Shown: positions 34,563-42,652 of the stretch, one piece after another
How the letters are laid out: every line of letters begins with the position of its first letter
Numbering within the stretch: the stretch's first letter is position 1
Origin: Microlunatus lacustris
GTDB taxonomy: Bacteria; Actinomycetota; Actinomycetes; Propionibacteriales; Propionibacteriaceae
DNA: 64,000 bases
Direction of reading: 5' to 3'
Assembly: GCA_039527025.1 (NCBI GenBank)
Contig: BAAAJN010000002.1
Location: 62,001 to 126,000, forward strand
Notes under the pieces: model-generated
The model's database searches: none
What the model was told of the DNA's origin: nothing
The model's input: only the letters and a program-made list of their open reading frames with translations
Position numbers and translations under genes: made by a program

Positions 34563-35825
34563 CTAGCGGGTTCCTCCACTCGCCGCTCCTGGGAACACGC
34601 CCGCGTTGCCTGCCGGCTCACCGAGCTCGAAGTGGCTGCTGGCCTCATCGGCCAGCATGCTGGCGATCGCCAGCGCGGCCGTGGCGGCCGGGCTGGGGGC
34701 GTTGACCACGTGCATGCTGCCCGCGGACTTCACGATCGTGAAGTCGTCGACGAGGGTGCCGTCGCGGCCGACCGCCTGTGCGCGGACCCCGGACGGGCCG
34801 AACACCAGCTGGTCCGCACGCACCTCGGGCACGTAGCGCTGGAGGTCCTTCACGAAGGCTGCCTTCACGGCGTCGCGCCACACCTCCGCGGCCCCGACCC
34901 TCCAGAACCGCTGAGCCATCTTGCGGAAACCCGGGTAGCTGACGGTCTCCCACAGGTCCCGGGCGTTGAAGCCGGTGCGGGTGTAGCCCTCACGCTCGGT
35001 GGCCAGCACCGCGTTGGGTCCCGCCCAGACCTCGCCGTCGTACCGCTTGGTGAAGTGGACGCCGAGGAACGGCAGGGTCGGATCCGGCACCGGGTAGATC
35101 AGCCCGCGGCACAGAGACCGGGCCTCCGGCTTCAACGTGTAGTAGTCCCCCCGGAACGGGATGATGGCGACGTCATCGGGGCCCTCCATCGCGGCCAACC
35201 GGTCCGAGTGCAGACCACCGCAGCTGATGACGCGGCGGGTGAGCAGGTCACCCTGGTTGGTCTGGACGGTGGTGTAGCCATCGAGGCGCTGGAGGCCGGT
35301 GACCTCGTGGCCGAGCAGCAGCTCGACCCCGTCCTCGACCAGCAGCCGGGCGAGGGTGGTGACCACGGAGCCGAAGTCGATGATCCCGGTGCCCGGCGAG
35401 TGGATCGCCTCGACGCCGGCGGCGTGCGGCTCGATCTCGCGCAGCTCGGACTTCCCGACCTTCCGGAGTCCGGGGACCCCGTTGGCCACGCCCCGCTCGT
35501 ACAGGTCGTCCAGGCGGCTGAGCTCGTCGGGGTGCAGCGCGACGATCAGCTTGCCGCAGGTCTCGTAGGCGATGCCGTGCTCGTCGGCGAAGCGCTCCAT
35601 GCGCTGCTTGCCGTCGACGCAGAGCCGCGCCTTGAGGGAGCCGGGCTTGTAGTAGACGCCGGCGTGCAGGACGCCGCTGTTGTGCCCGCTCTGGTGCTGA
35701 CCCGGAGCCTCCTCCTTGTCGAGGACGGCCATCTTCAGGTGCGGGTACCGGTCGTGCAGCTCCCGAGCGGCGGCCAGGCCGACGATGCCGGCCCCGATCA
35801 TGATGACGTCAAAACGTGTTTCCAC
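34563..35825 (-). CDS. lhgO: L-2-hydroxyglutarate oxidase-like FAD oxidoreductase
   Basis: A 420-residue DAO-family flavoprotein. The FAD-binding motif is DVIMIGAGIVGLAAARELHDRYP, and the LhgO signature GQHQSGHNSGVLHAGVYYKPGSLKARLC is complete, as are FRGDYYTLKP and VHFTKRYDGEVWAGPNAVLA. Known family members oxidise L-2-hydroxyglutarate to 2-oxoglutarate and pass electrons to the quinone pool. Here the gene sits inside the polysaccharide locus between the priming transferase and the flippase, so a role on a sugar-linked 2-hydroxy acid, or simply a passenger role, is possible. The ATG start is at 35825. Confidence 0.85.
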   Translation of the reverse strand: METRFDVIMIGAGIVGLAAARELHDRYPHLKMAVLDKEEAPGQHQSGHNSGVLHAGVYYKPGSLKARLCVDGKQRMERFADEHGIAYETCGKLIVALHPDELSRLDDLYERGVANGVPGLRKVGKSELREIEPHAAGVEAIHSPGTGIIDFGSVVTTLARLLVEDGVELLLGHEVTGLQRLDGYTTVQTNQGDLLTRRVISCGGLHSDRLAAMEGPDDVAIIPFRGDYYTLKPEARSLCRGLIYPVPDPTLPFLGVHFTKRYDGEVWAGPNAVLATEREGYTRTGFNARDLWETVSYPGFRKMAQRFWRVGAAEVWRDAVKAAFVKDLQRYVPEVRADQLVFGPSGVRAQAVGRDGTLVDDFTIVKSAGSMHVVNAPSPAATAALAIASMLADEASSHFELGEPAGNAGVFPGAASGGTR

Positions 35826-36328
35826 AGCGAACTACTCCCCCGAATGAGCGACACAGCTGTCCCCCCGACAGCTGGACCAGCGCGCTACTGCCCCCCTTGG
35901 AGTGGCGCCGGTCCCACGAACCTAACCGATCCTCGGTTCTCGCGAGGCCAGAACAGCCAGCGTGACCTGGTTGTTATCTGCGTCCCCGCGCAGCCGCGGT
36001 CAGGTGTGACAGAGATCGCAGCCTGTCGTGTGACGCAGGTCCCATTCTCCTGGTGGGAGGGGGTTTCCCGGAGGACCCACGCCTGCGCCCGACCTCCGGA
36101 GCCCGCCCTGGCCGTCCCCGTGCTGCAGGATGGCCAGCCGTCCGGTCCTGGTGCCCCTCCAGGAACCGGGTCGGCTCCCGATTCCCAGAAGCTCGTCGCG
36201 CTACGGGCTACGCTCGTGCCCTCCGGCCTTCCGCGCTCCACGCCCGGACCCGGTTTCGCACCGACCACCGCGGCCGAAGTCGCCCGCGCCCAAGCCACAG
36301 CCCGCCACCGCGGCCTGAAGGGACTCTG
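35826..36328. other. 503-base divergent region between LhgO-like and flippase genes
   Basis: No protein is recognised. It must hold promoters for both directions. A 15-bp imperfectly spaced palindrome, AACCGA-TCC-TCGGTT, lies at 35924-35938, close to a TAGGTT element on the minus strand that could be a -10 for the LhgO-like gene. Two GTGTGAC direct repeats occur near 36000-36035. Confidence 0.4.
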
Positions 36329-37717
36329 ATGCCCAACCCCACCGGCGGATCGGGGGTCAAGCACCTGCTCCGACGCGCCTCGTGGAGCCTCGTCGACCAG
36401 GGCTTGTCGGCGGCGAGCAACCTGCTGCTCTCCATCATCGTCGCCCGCCAGCTCGACGCCGGCGGATTCGGGGCCTTCGCGATCGCCTTCCTGACGTTCG
36501 GCCTGGTCATCGCGGTGGCACGCGCGACCATTGGCCAGCCGCTGCAGATCAGCTACAGCGGTGCGCCGATGGACCAGTGGCGCGAAGCGACCCGGTCGGC
36601 TCTCGCGGCCGCCGTGGTGCTCGGCACCGTGGTGGGCGCGAGTCTGGTCGTCATCGGTCTCCTGCTGGGCGGCGGCACCGGTCAGGCGCTGGTCGCGGTC
36701 GGGGTCTGCATGCCAGGGCTGGTGGCGCAGGACATCTGCCGGATGGCTTTCTTCAGCTCGGGCCAGGCGAAGCAGGCCGCGTTGAACGACGCCCTCTGGA
36801 CCGCCCTCGAGTTCGCGGCGCTCGCCGCGATGATCGCCCTCGGTGTGCGGGAGGTCGGTCCCTTCATCCTGGCCTGGGGCGGCTCGGCCACCGTCGCGGC
36901 GGTCGTCGGCTGCCTCGTGCTCGGCCTCGCACCGCGGTTCCGCGGGTGCCTGCGCTGGCTGTTCGCCCAGCGGAGCCTGACCGGCTACCTGCTGGCCGAG
37001 AACATCCTCGGCGAAGGCGTGGCCCAGGTGGCCATCCTGTTCGTCGGGGTGGCCGGCAGCCCGGCCGACGTCGGGTCCCTGCGGGCTGGGCAGGTCCTGC
37101 TCGGACCGCTCAACGTCCTCGTGACGGCGATCGCGGTGTTCGGCATCCCGGAGATCGCCCGACGCGGTGACATGCCGCTCCGGCAGCGGCAGCGGTTCTG
37201 CTGGGCGCTGTCTGGAGCCGTCACCGTGGTCAGCATCGGCTACGCCTGCGTCGTCCTGCTGCTCCCGGACGCCCTGGGCCGGCAGCTGTTCGGCGACACC
37301 TGGGATGGTGCCCAGACCGTCCTGCTCGCGATGTGCGCCCTCTACCTGGCGGGGGCGATCGGCCTGGGTCCGGGCGTCACCCTGTTCGGCATGGGACGCG
37401 CCCGGGCCAGCTTCGGCTTGAACCTGGTCAAGGCTCCGCTGCTGCTGCTGACCCTGTCGCTGGGCATCTGGCAGGCCGGTGCCGTCGGTGCCGCCTGGGC
37501 CCTGGCGCTGACCGAGACCCTGATGCTGCCGCTGCTCATCATCACGGCGGTGCGGGCGATGCGGTCAGCTCCCTCGGCGGTGAGCGGGGGCGACAACCCG
37601 CTCACCGGTCTGGTGGGCACCCCCGTCACCGAGTCGGTGTCGGTCAGCGCAACCCTGCTCGAGGAGGACCGGACCGACGAGGGAACGCACCCGGAACCAC
37701 GCGCCGGCGGCGAGTGA
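36329..37717 (+). CDS. Wzx-like polysaccharide flippase (MOP superfamily)
   Basis: A 462-residue protein with about twelve membrane helices. The N-terminal block SWSLVDQGLSAASNLLLSIIVARQLDAGGFGAFAIAFL is the usual beginning of oligosaccharide flippases of the MATE/MOP type, and the region LLAENILGEGVAQVAILFVGVAGSPADVGSLRAGQVLLGPLN corresponds to the second half's repeat. It would translocate the lipid-linked repeat unit for the Wzy-like polymerase. The ATG at 36329 follows GAAGGGA. The frame extends upstream to 36053, but that part is non-conserved. The last 50 residues are hydrophilic and probably disordered. Confidence 0.85.
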   Translation: MPNPTGGSGVKHLLRRASWSLVDQGLSAASNLLLSIIVARQLDAGGFGAFAIAFLTFGLVIAVARATIGQPLQISYSGAPMDQWREATRSALAAAVVLGTVVGASLVVIGLLLGGGTGQALVAVGVCMPGLVAQDICRMAFFSSGQAKQAALNDALWTALEFAALAAMIALGVREVGPFILAWGGSATVAAVVGCLVLGLAPRFRGCLRWLFAQRSLTGYLLAENILGEGVAQVAILFVGVAGSPADVGSLRAGQVLLGPLNVLVTAIAVFGIPEIARRGDMPLRQRQRFCWALSGAVTVVSIGYACVVLLLPDALGRQLFGDTWDGAQTVLLAMCALYLAGAIGLGPGVTLFGMGRARASFGLNLVKAPLLLLTLSLGIWQAGAVGAAWALALTETLMLPLLIITAVRAMRSAPSAVSGGDNPLTGLVGTPVTESVSVSATLLEEDRTDEGTHPEPRAGGE

Positions 37718-37721
37718 GCCT

Positions 37722-38190
37722 GCTGCCGGATCTGTGGCACCAGCGCCCGGTGAGGGCGGAACTCCTCCTCGAGGGCGAACATCACGCTGCTGTGGGCGAG
37801 TGAGTCCACGACTCGACGTCCCGGGCGGACAGGTCCAGGACATGGGGTGGTGCCCGTTCCGACATCCGGGCTCTTGGTGCCCGGAGCCGAGCCGGCTGAA
37901 CAGGCCGGCGACCTGCGGGCGAGCAGCGGGATGGCGTCGAGGCCGACGGTCTGCTCGGCTCGGAAGTAGCAGCGGGGTCGAACCACGTCACCCCGTGCCG
38001 ACCAGGGAGGCAGCCGCTCGCAGTCGAGCACGGCCACGCCGACACCAGCCGCTCCACCGAGCCGCGCGTTCGGCGGGGCGGGGAGGTCAGCGCACTTCTC
38101 CCCCAGGCAGGCGGCCGGTGGAGGTTGGACGGTGGAACTGTCAGCATCGAGCGCGGCGAACGGGCCCAGATCTACCAGCAGCGCGGGGAT
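37722..38190 (-). pseudogene. Decayed coding stretch in the 37.7-38.3 kb gap, family not recognised
   Basis: The 567 bases between the flippase and the acyltransferase hold no intact gene, but the minus strand reads like broken protein: PALLVDLGPFAALDADS near 38190, then VAVLDCERLPPWSARGDVV and YFRAEQTVGLDAIPLLARR in the same frame, then HVLDLSARDVESW in another frame, then VVDSLAHSSVMFALEEEF in the first frame again. The last phrase recalls an acyl-carrier-protein serine region (DSL...ALEEEF), but without enough to be sure. Codon third positions are GC-rich as in real genes. I infer a frameshifted remnant of the ACP-module; the true identity is open. Confidence 0.3.
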
Positions 38191-38284
38191 CCTGAGCGGG
38201 GCCGGCCGTGGGCTGGGTCCGCGACCTCGCGCAGGACGCGGTCGAGCTCGTCGGACAGCTCAGCCTGCGGTGGAGATGTCGAGC

Positions 38285-38914
38285 TCACCGACCTTGCTTC
38301 TCCTGGTCCATCTGCATGACGCGGGCGTTCGGGCTGAAGGCGGTGGCACCGGCCGGGACGTCCTTCATGACGAGGGCGTGCGGACCGATCGTGGCGTCAT
38401 CGCCCACCCGGATCGCGCCGAGCAGGCTGGCGCCGGTGCCCAGCTGGACGCGGCGGCCCAGCACAGGAACGCCTGTCATGTTCTGGGGGTCCGAGAGCCC
38501 GAGGGTCACGTTGTGCCGGATGAGGCACTCATCCCCGACCACGCTGAAACTGGAGATCTGGACACCCTGCTGGTGTCCGAGGACCACGTTGCGTCCGATG
38601 ACCGCGTCGTCATCGATCTCAGCGCCGTACACGTTCTGGATGAGCAGCCGGTTCAGCACCCGGTGCACGACCTTCACGACCCGGCGCAGCGGGTCAGGCT
38701 GGAAGCGGCCCCAGTGCCCGAGCCGGTACACCAGGAGCGCGTGCAGACCGGGGTGGACGAAGGAGCGGTAGTGGTTGCGGAAGTCCTCCTGGCACATCTG
38801 CGCCAGCGACGCCTGCGTCGTGGCGGAGACGTCCACCCCGTTCTCCACCGCCCAGGCGGCCCGCTCGCGCTGCCAGCTCAGCCGTCCTCGAGCTGCCCCT
38901 GCTCGATCTCTCAC
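38285..38914 (-). CDS. Hexapeptide-repeat acyltransferase (serine acetyltransferase-like)
   Basis: About 209 residues. A helical N-terminal part (QMCQEDFRNHYRSFVHPGLHALLVYRLGHWG) leads into the left-handed beta-helix: IQNVYGAEIDDDAVIGRNVVLGHQQGVQISSFSVVGDECLIRHNVTLGL, then VQLGTGASLLGAIRVGDDATIGPHALVMKDVPAGAT. The active-site His is probably in GHQQG. It has the look of serine O-acetyltransferase but stands at the end of the ligase/decarboxylase/ACP module, so an acyl transfer onto the polysaccharide or onto the module's product is more likely. The GTG at 38914 has GGGAG eight bases upstream; an ATG at 38929 adds five residues but has no such site. Confidence 0.8.
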   Translation of the reverse strand: MRDRAGAARGRLSWQRERAAWAVENGVDVSATTQASLAQMCQEDFRNHYRSFVHPGLHALLVYRLGHWGRFQPDPLRRVVKVVHRVLNRLLIQNVYGAEIDDDAVIGRNVVLGHQQGVQISSFSVVGDECLIRHNVTLGLSDPQNMTGVPVLGRRVQLGTGASLLGAIRVGDDATIGPHALVMKDVPAGATAFSPNARVMQMDQEKQGR

Positions 38915-39036
38915 CAAGACAACTCCCATCGCGTGACTTCACTCAACTCAGGTGCGGTCTGGTCTCGTACTGCTGCACCGCGGTGACGCTGCACCTGGGT
39001 GCGGACCACACGGACCCGAGGTGCTGCTGCGCACTC

Positions 39037-39318
39037 TCAGTGTGCTCCCTGTCCGAGGGAGCCAGCGGTCTTGCTCTCGACGAAGTCCGCCAAGGTGCCC
39101 ACCGTCTCGAACAGCTCCCCGCTGAACTCGGAGTCGTCGATGGTGAAGTCGAAGTCGTCCTCGAGGGCCTGGACCAGTTCGACGACGGCGAGCGAGTCCA
39201 GCTCGGGCATGCTCCCGAAGAGCTCGGTGGAGGCGTCGAGCGTGCTGGCGCGGTCCTGGATGCCCAGGGTCTGCGCCAAGACGGTGATGACCTCTTGAGT
39301 GGTGGTGGCGCTAGCCAT
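39037..39318 (-). CDS. Acyl carrier protein
   Basis: A 93-residue carrier protein with the phosphopantetheine attachment serine in PELDSLAVVELVQALEDDF (S42), and the acidic helix II that follows. The end (FETVGTLADFVESKTAG) is the usual fourth helix. It is a dedicated carrier, distinct from the fatty-acid ACP by its context: it lies between a PLP-dependent decarboxylase gene (upstream) and a hexapeptide acyltransferase (downstream) and downstream of an AMP ligase. It probably holds the activated acyl or aminoacyl group. The ATG start is at 39318. Confidence 0.92.
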   Translation of the reverse strand: MASATTTQEVITVLAQTLGIQDRASTLDASTELFGSMPELDSLAVVELVQALEDDFDFTIDDSEFSGELFETVGTLADFVESKTAGSLGQGAH

Positions 39319-39388
39319 CAGATGTCCCTTTCGTCGAGTAGGTGGTCGGCGTGCGGTGCTGTCGGTCCTGCCGTGGTGGCGCGCGGTC

Positions 39389-40621
39389 TCACACCAGCAC
39401 CTCCCGCGGTGCCGGGTGACCGAGGAACGCGGTGGGGCTGGCGGTCAGCCCGTACGCCCCGGCCTGGAAGATGACGACCAGGTCGCCGATGTCGGCCTTG
39501 GGCAGCTCGACCTTGTCACCCAGGAGGTCGAGGGGAGTGCACAGGCAACCGACCACCGACACGGTCTCGGTCTCGGTCGGCGCAGGGTCGGCGCGGCTAC
39601 CGATGACCAGCGGGTAGTTGCGCCGGATGACCTGGCCGAGATTGCCCGATGCCCCGAGCTGGTGGTGCATCCCACCGTCGACCACCAGGAAGGTCTGACC
39701 CCGCGAGACCTTGCGGTCGACGACCTCGGTCACGTAGACGCCGCACTCCCCGACCAGGTAGCGGCCCAGTTCGATCACGGTCCGCACCGACGGCAGCCGG
39801 TCCGCGATGACTCCGTCCACCAGGGTGTGCAGGTTGTCCGCGACCGCGGCCAGGTCCAGCGGTACGTCCCGCTCGGAGTACGGGATGCCGAACCCGCCCC
39901 CGAGGTTGAGGTAGCGCATCTCGGTCGGCAGCAGGTCGGCGAGTCCGAGCACGAGGTCGACAGTCCGGCGCTGAGCCTCGACCAGGATGTCCGCCCGGAG
40001 GTTCTGGGAGCCGGCGAACACGTGGAAGCCCAGGATGTCCAAGCCGGTGCCGTCCAGCTCGCGCAACAGGTCCGACACCTGTTCGGAATCGACGCCGAAC
40101 TGCTGCGGCCCGCCACCCATCCGCATGCCCGAGCCCTTGACGGCGAAGTCCGGGTTCACCCGGATCGCGACCCGCGGTGTGACCCCGAGCTCCTCGCCCG
40201 CGGCCAGCGCACGGTAGGCCTCGGTGACCGATTCCAGCTCCAGCGTGACCCCCGCTGCCACCGCCTGCCGGACCTCCGCCGCCGTCTTGCCCGGCCCGGC
40301 GAAGCTGATCCGGTCAGCCGGGAGGGGCGTGTCCAGCGCGACCAGCATCTCCAGTGCTGACGCGACGTCGATCGAGTCCACCAGGCCGGCCAGGTGCTGC
40401 ACGACGGCCGGCATGGGGTTGGCCTTCATGGCGTAGGTGAGCTCGAGCCGCGCGGGCAGGGCCTTGCGCAGCTCCCGGACCCGTTCGGTCAGCAGGTCCC
40501 GGTCGTAGGCGAAGAAGGGTGTGGAACCGACCCGCGCCGCGAGACGACTGAGGGGCTGCCCGCCGACAGCCAGCTCACCGTTGATGGTGCCGAACCGCTC
40601 GGCGAGCTCGGCTGCTGTCAT
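39389..40621 (-). CDS. PLP-dependent decarboxylase, exosortase-A-system-associated type
   Basis: A 410-residue fold-type III (DapDC/ornithine-decarboxylase-like) enzyme. The PLP lysine is in TYAMKANPMPAV (K66); glycine-rich LNLGGGFGIPY binds the phosphate, IELGRYLVGECGVYVTEVVDRK and the C-terminal VVGCLCTPLDLLGDKVELPKADIGDLVV complete the active site. These details match the subfamily described next to exosortase A (TIGR03099) rather than lysine biosynthesis. It overlaps the upstream AMP-ligase gene by four bases (ATGA). Its probable role is to decarboxylate an amino acid, possibly while carrier-bound; the substrate is not known. Confidence 0.88.
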   Translation of the reverse strand: MTAAELAERFGTINGELAVGGQPLSRLAARVGSTPFFAYDRDLLTERVRELRKALPARLELTYAMKANPMPAVVQHLAGLVDSIDVASALEMLVALDTPLPADRISFAGPGKTAAEVRQAVAAGVTLELESVTEAYRALAAGEELGVTPRVAIRVNPDFAVKGSGMRMGGGPQQFGVDSEQVSDLLRELDGTGLDILGFHVFAGSQNLRADILVEAQRRTVDLVLGLADLLPTEMRYLNLGGGFGIPYSERDVPLDLAAVADNLHTLVDGVIADRLPSVRTVIELGRYLVGECGVYVTEVVDRKVSRGQTFLVVDGGMHHQLGASGNLGQVIRRNYPLVIGSRADPAPTETETVSVVGCLCTPLDLLGDKVELPKADIGDLVVIFQAGAYGLTASPTAFLGHPAPREVLV

Positions 40622-42192
40622 GGCCGCAGCTCCGCGGCGATCAGCTTCCGGTCGTACTTGCCGTTCGGCGACCGGGGCAGTTCAGGCCGCACCAGGACCG
40701 TGCTGGGCACCATGTACAACGGCAGCTGACGTCGGAAGGCCGCGGTGAGGGTGTCCGGGTCCAGCGGGGCGCCGTTCGCAGCAGTGGCGACGAGGACGAT
40801 CTTCTGGCCGAGCCGTGGGTCGTCCACGCCGAGCGCGACAGCGTCGCGGACGAGCCCGGTGTCGTAGGCGACCTCCTCGATCTCGGTCGGGCTGACCCGG
40901 TACCCCGAGGTCTTGATCATCTCGTCCTTGCGGCCCACGAAGTAGAGGAAACCCTCCTCGTCGGCCACCACGCCGTCGCCGGACCAGACAGCCATCTCCG
41001 GCGCCCGCCACGCCTGGGTGGGTCCGGGCGCCGCCTTGAACCGCTCGGCCGTGCGGAGCGGGTCATTCCAGTAGCCGAGGGCGACGAGTGCGCCGCGGTG
41101 CACGAGCTCTCCTTCCTCACCCGGTGCGCAGCGTGACCCGTCGGGACGGACGACGACCACCTCGGCGTTCGGGATGGCTTTGCCGATCGAGTCCGGGCGC
41201 CGGTCGACCTCGGCCGGGTCGAGGTAGGTCGAGCGGAACGCCTCGGTGAGGCCGTACATCAGGTAGGGGGCCGCGCTGGTGAAGATCCCCCTGAGTTTGT
41301 CCAGGGTGGCTTTGGGCATCCGCCCGCCGGTGTTGGCGAAGTAGCGCACGGTGTCCGCCGCCCCCGTCGGCCACCGCACGTCCACGAGCTGCAACCACAG
41401 CGGCGGCACAGCCGTCAGCCCGGTCACCCGGTGCTTGGCGACCAGCTTCACCACGTCGACCGGCAGCAGGTGGTTGTGCAGGATGACGTGGGCGCCGACG
41501 GCGAAGGCGGTGGTCAGCTGGCTGAACCCCGCGTCGAAGCTCAGCGGCAGGACGGACAGGATGACGTCGTCGGGCCCGTTGTGCAGGTAGCTGCTGACGC
41601 TCTCGGCGCCGACGATCAGGTTCCGGTGGCTGAGCACCACGCCCTTCGGCTTGCCGGTGCTGCCCGAGGTGTAGAAGATCGCCGCCATGTCCAGGTCGAC
41701 CGCCGGCGACGGCGGTACCGGGACGGGGTCGTCGGTGAACTCGGACCAACCGTGGACGGTGTACCCGTCGCCGTCGGGACCAGGTTCCTCCGCTGAGGGA
41801 TCCACCAGGACCACGTGCTCCAGGGCGGGACAGCTCTTCAGCTCCTCGCGCAGCAGGTCCAGTCGTCCCCGCGTGGTGACCAAGACCCTCACGTCGCAGT
41901 CGAGGAGGATGTAGGCCGCCTGCGCGGACTTGAGGATGTGGTTGACCGGCACGAACACCCCGGCGGCAGCCGACGTGCCGAAGACGGCCGCCACCGTCTC
42001 CACCCGCTTGTCGACGAACACCGCGACCCGGTCGTCGCGGCGCAGCCCGATGCGGGCCAGACCGCCCGCGAAAGCCGACGCCGCCGACCACAGCTCGGCG
42101 TAGCTGACCTCTCGCTCGCGGTGGGTGAGCGCCGCGCGGTCGCCACTCTCGGCCGCGGTGTACTGCAACAGGTGGTGCATGTTGGTCCGCAT
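40618..42192 (-). CDS. AMP-forming acyl-CoA/ACP ligase, exosortase-A-system-associated type
   Basis: A 524-residue adenylate-forming enzyme. The ATP loop FYTSGSTGKPKGVVLSH lies at about 173-189, YGLTEAFRSTYL is the A5 motif, GYWNDPLRTAERF and SGDGVVADEEGFLYFVGRKDEMIKTSGYRVSPTEIE carry motifs A7-A8, and the catalytic lysine is in SPNGKYDRK near residue 512. Sequence pattern and neighbourhood match the TIGR03098 ligase of exosortase A loci. It would activate a carboxylic or amino acid and load the ACP encoded two genes downstream. I start it at the ATG at 42192, with GGAG eight bases before it; other in-frame starts up to 42270 exist. Confidence 0.85.
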   Translation of the reverse strand: MRTNMHHLLQYTAAESGDRAALTHREREVSYAELWSAASAFAGGLARIGLRRDDRVAVFVDKRVETVAAVFGTSAAAGVFVPVNHILKSAQAAYILLDCDVRVLVTTRGRLDLLREELKSCPALEHVVLVDPSAEEPGPDGDGYTVHGWSEFTDDPVPVPPSPAVDLDMAAIFYTSGSTGKPKGVVLSHRNLIVGAESVSSYLHNGPDDVILSVLPLSFDAGFSQLTTAFAVGAHVILHNHLLPVDVVKLVAKHRVTGLTAVPPLWLQLVDVRWPTGAADTVRYFANTGGRMPKATLDKLRGIFTSAAPYLMYGLTEAFRSTYLDPAEVDRRPDSIGKAIPNAEVVVVRPDGSRCAPGEEGELVHRGALVALGYWNDPLRTAERFKAAPGPTQAWRAPEMAVWSGDGVVADEEGFLYFVGRKDEMIKTSGYRVSPTEIEEVAYDTGLVRDAVALGVDDPRLGQKIVLVATAANGAPLDPDTLTAAFRRQLPLYMVPSTVLVRPELPRSPNGKYDRKLIAAELRP

Positions 42193-42652
42193 CTGCGGGA
42201 CTCCGATCCTCTTCCTGGGGTCCGTCGCTCGCGGCCTGGGCGTGCCAAGACCGACCGTGCTCACCATGCCCCCCATGGTTGCCTCGAAAGGCCACGATAG
42301 CCCGTCACGGCGACTACCGAGGGGAATCAGATCAGCCGGGTGGGCGCCAGTCCCGGGGAGCGGGCCGCTCCGCAGGCCGCGGGCCAGGAGCTGTGGCCGG
42401 GATCGTCCGCACGCCCGGGACCGATGGCCCGAGCACCTGGGCTGACCAGCAGCCGAAGTGCCCAGAACGCGGGGACTTTGGGCGGCTGCCTCTCGGTGCC
42501 TTCGGCTCTGCCAGGAGAGGCTCCCGGTGGCGAGGATTGACCCAGCGCCCAAGCGGCGCAGGGGCTCGGGGGGCACCACCCAGGTCCGGCCGACATCTCG
42601 GCTCGACCGACATCCAGGCGCAGATGCGCCTCCAGTCGAGGAGTCCTCTCCC
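42193..42652. other. 460-base divergent region between ligase and secreted hydrolase
   Basis: No conserved gene. It must hold promoters for the ligase operon (minus strand; TATCGT at 42294-42299 is a possible -10) and the secreted hydrolase (plus strand). I looked for a riboswitch of the kind that precedes cell-wall hydrolases and did not find one that I could support. Confidence 0.4.

Noticed and set aside
42193..42652. Possible riboswitch (c-di-GMP or c-di-AMP type) before the secreted hydrolase
   Set aside because: I could not align the conserved core of either class and the region lacks a convincing fold.
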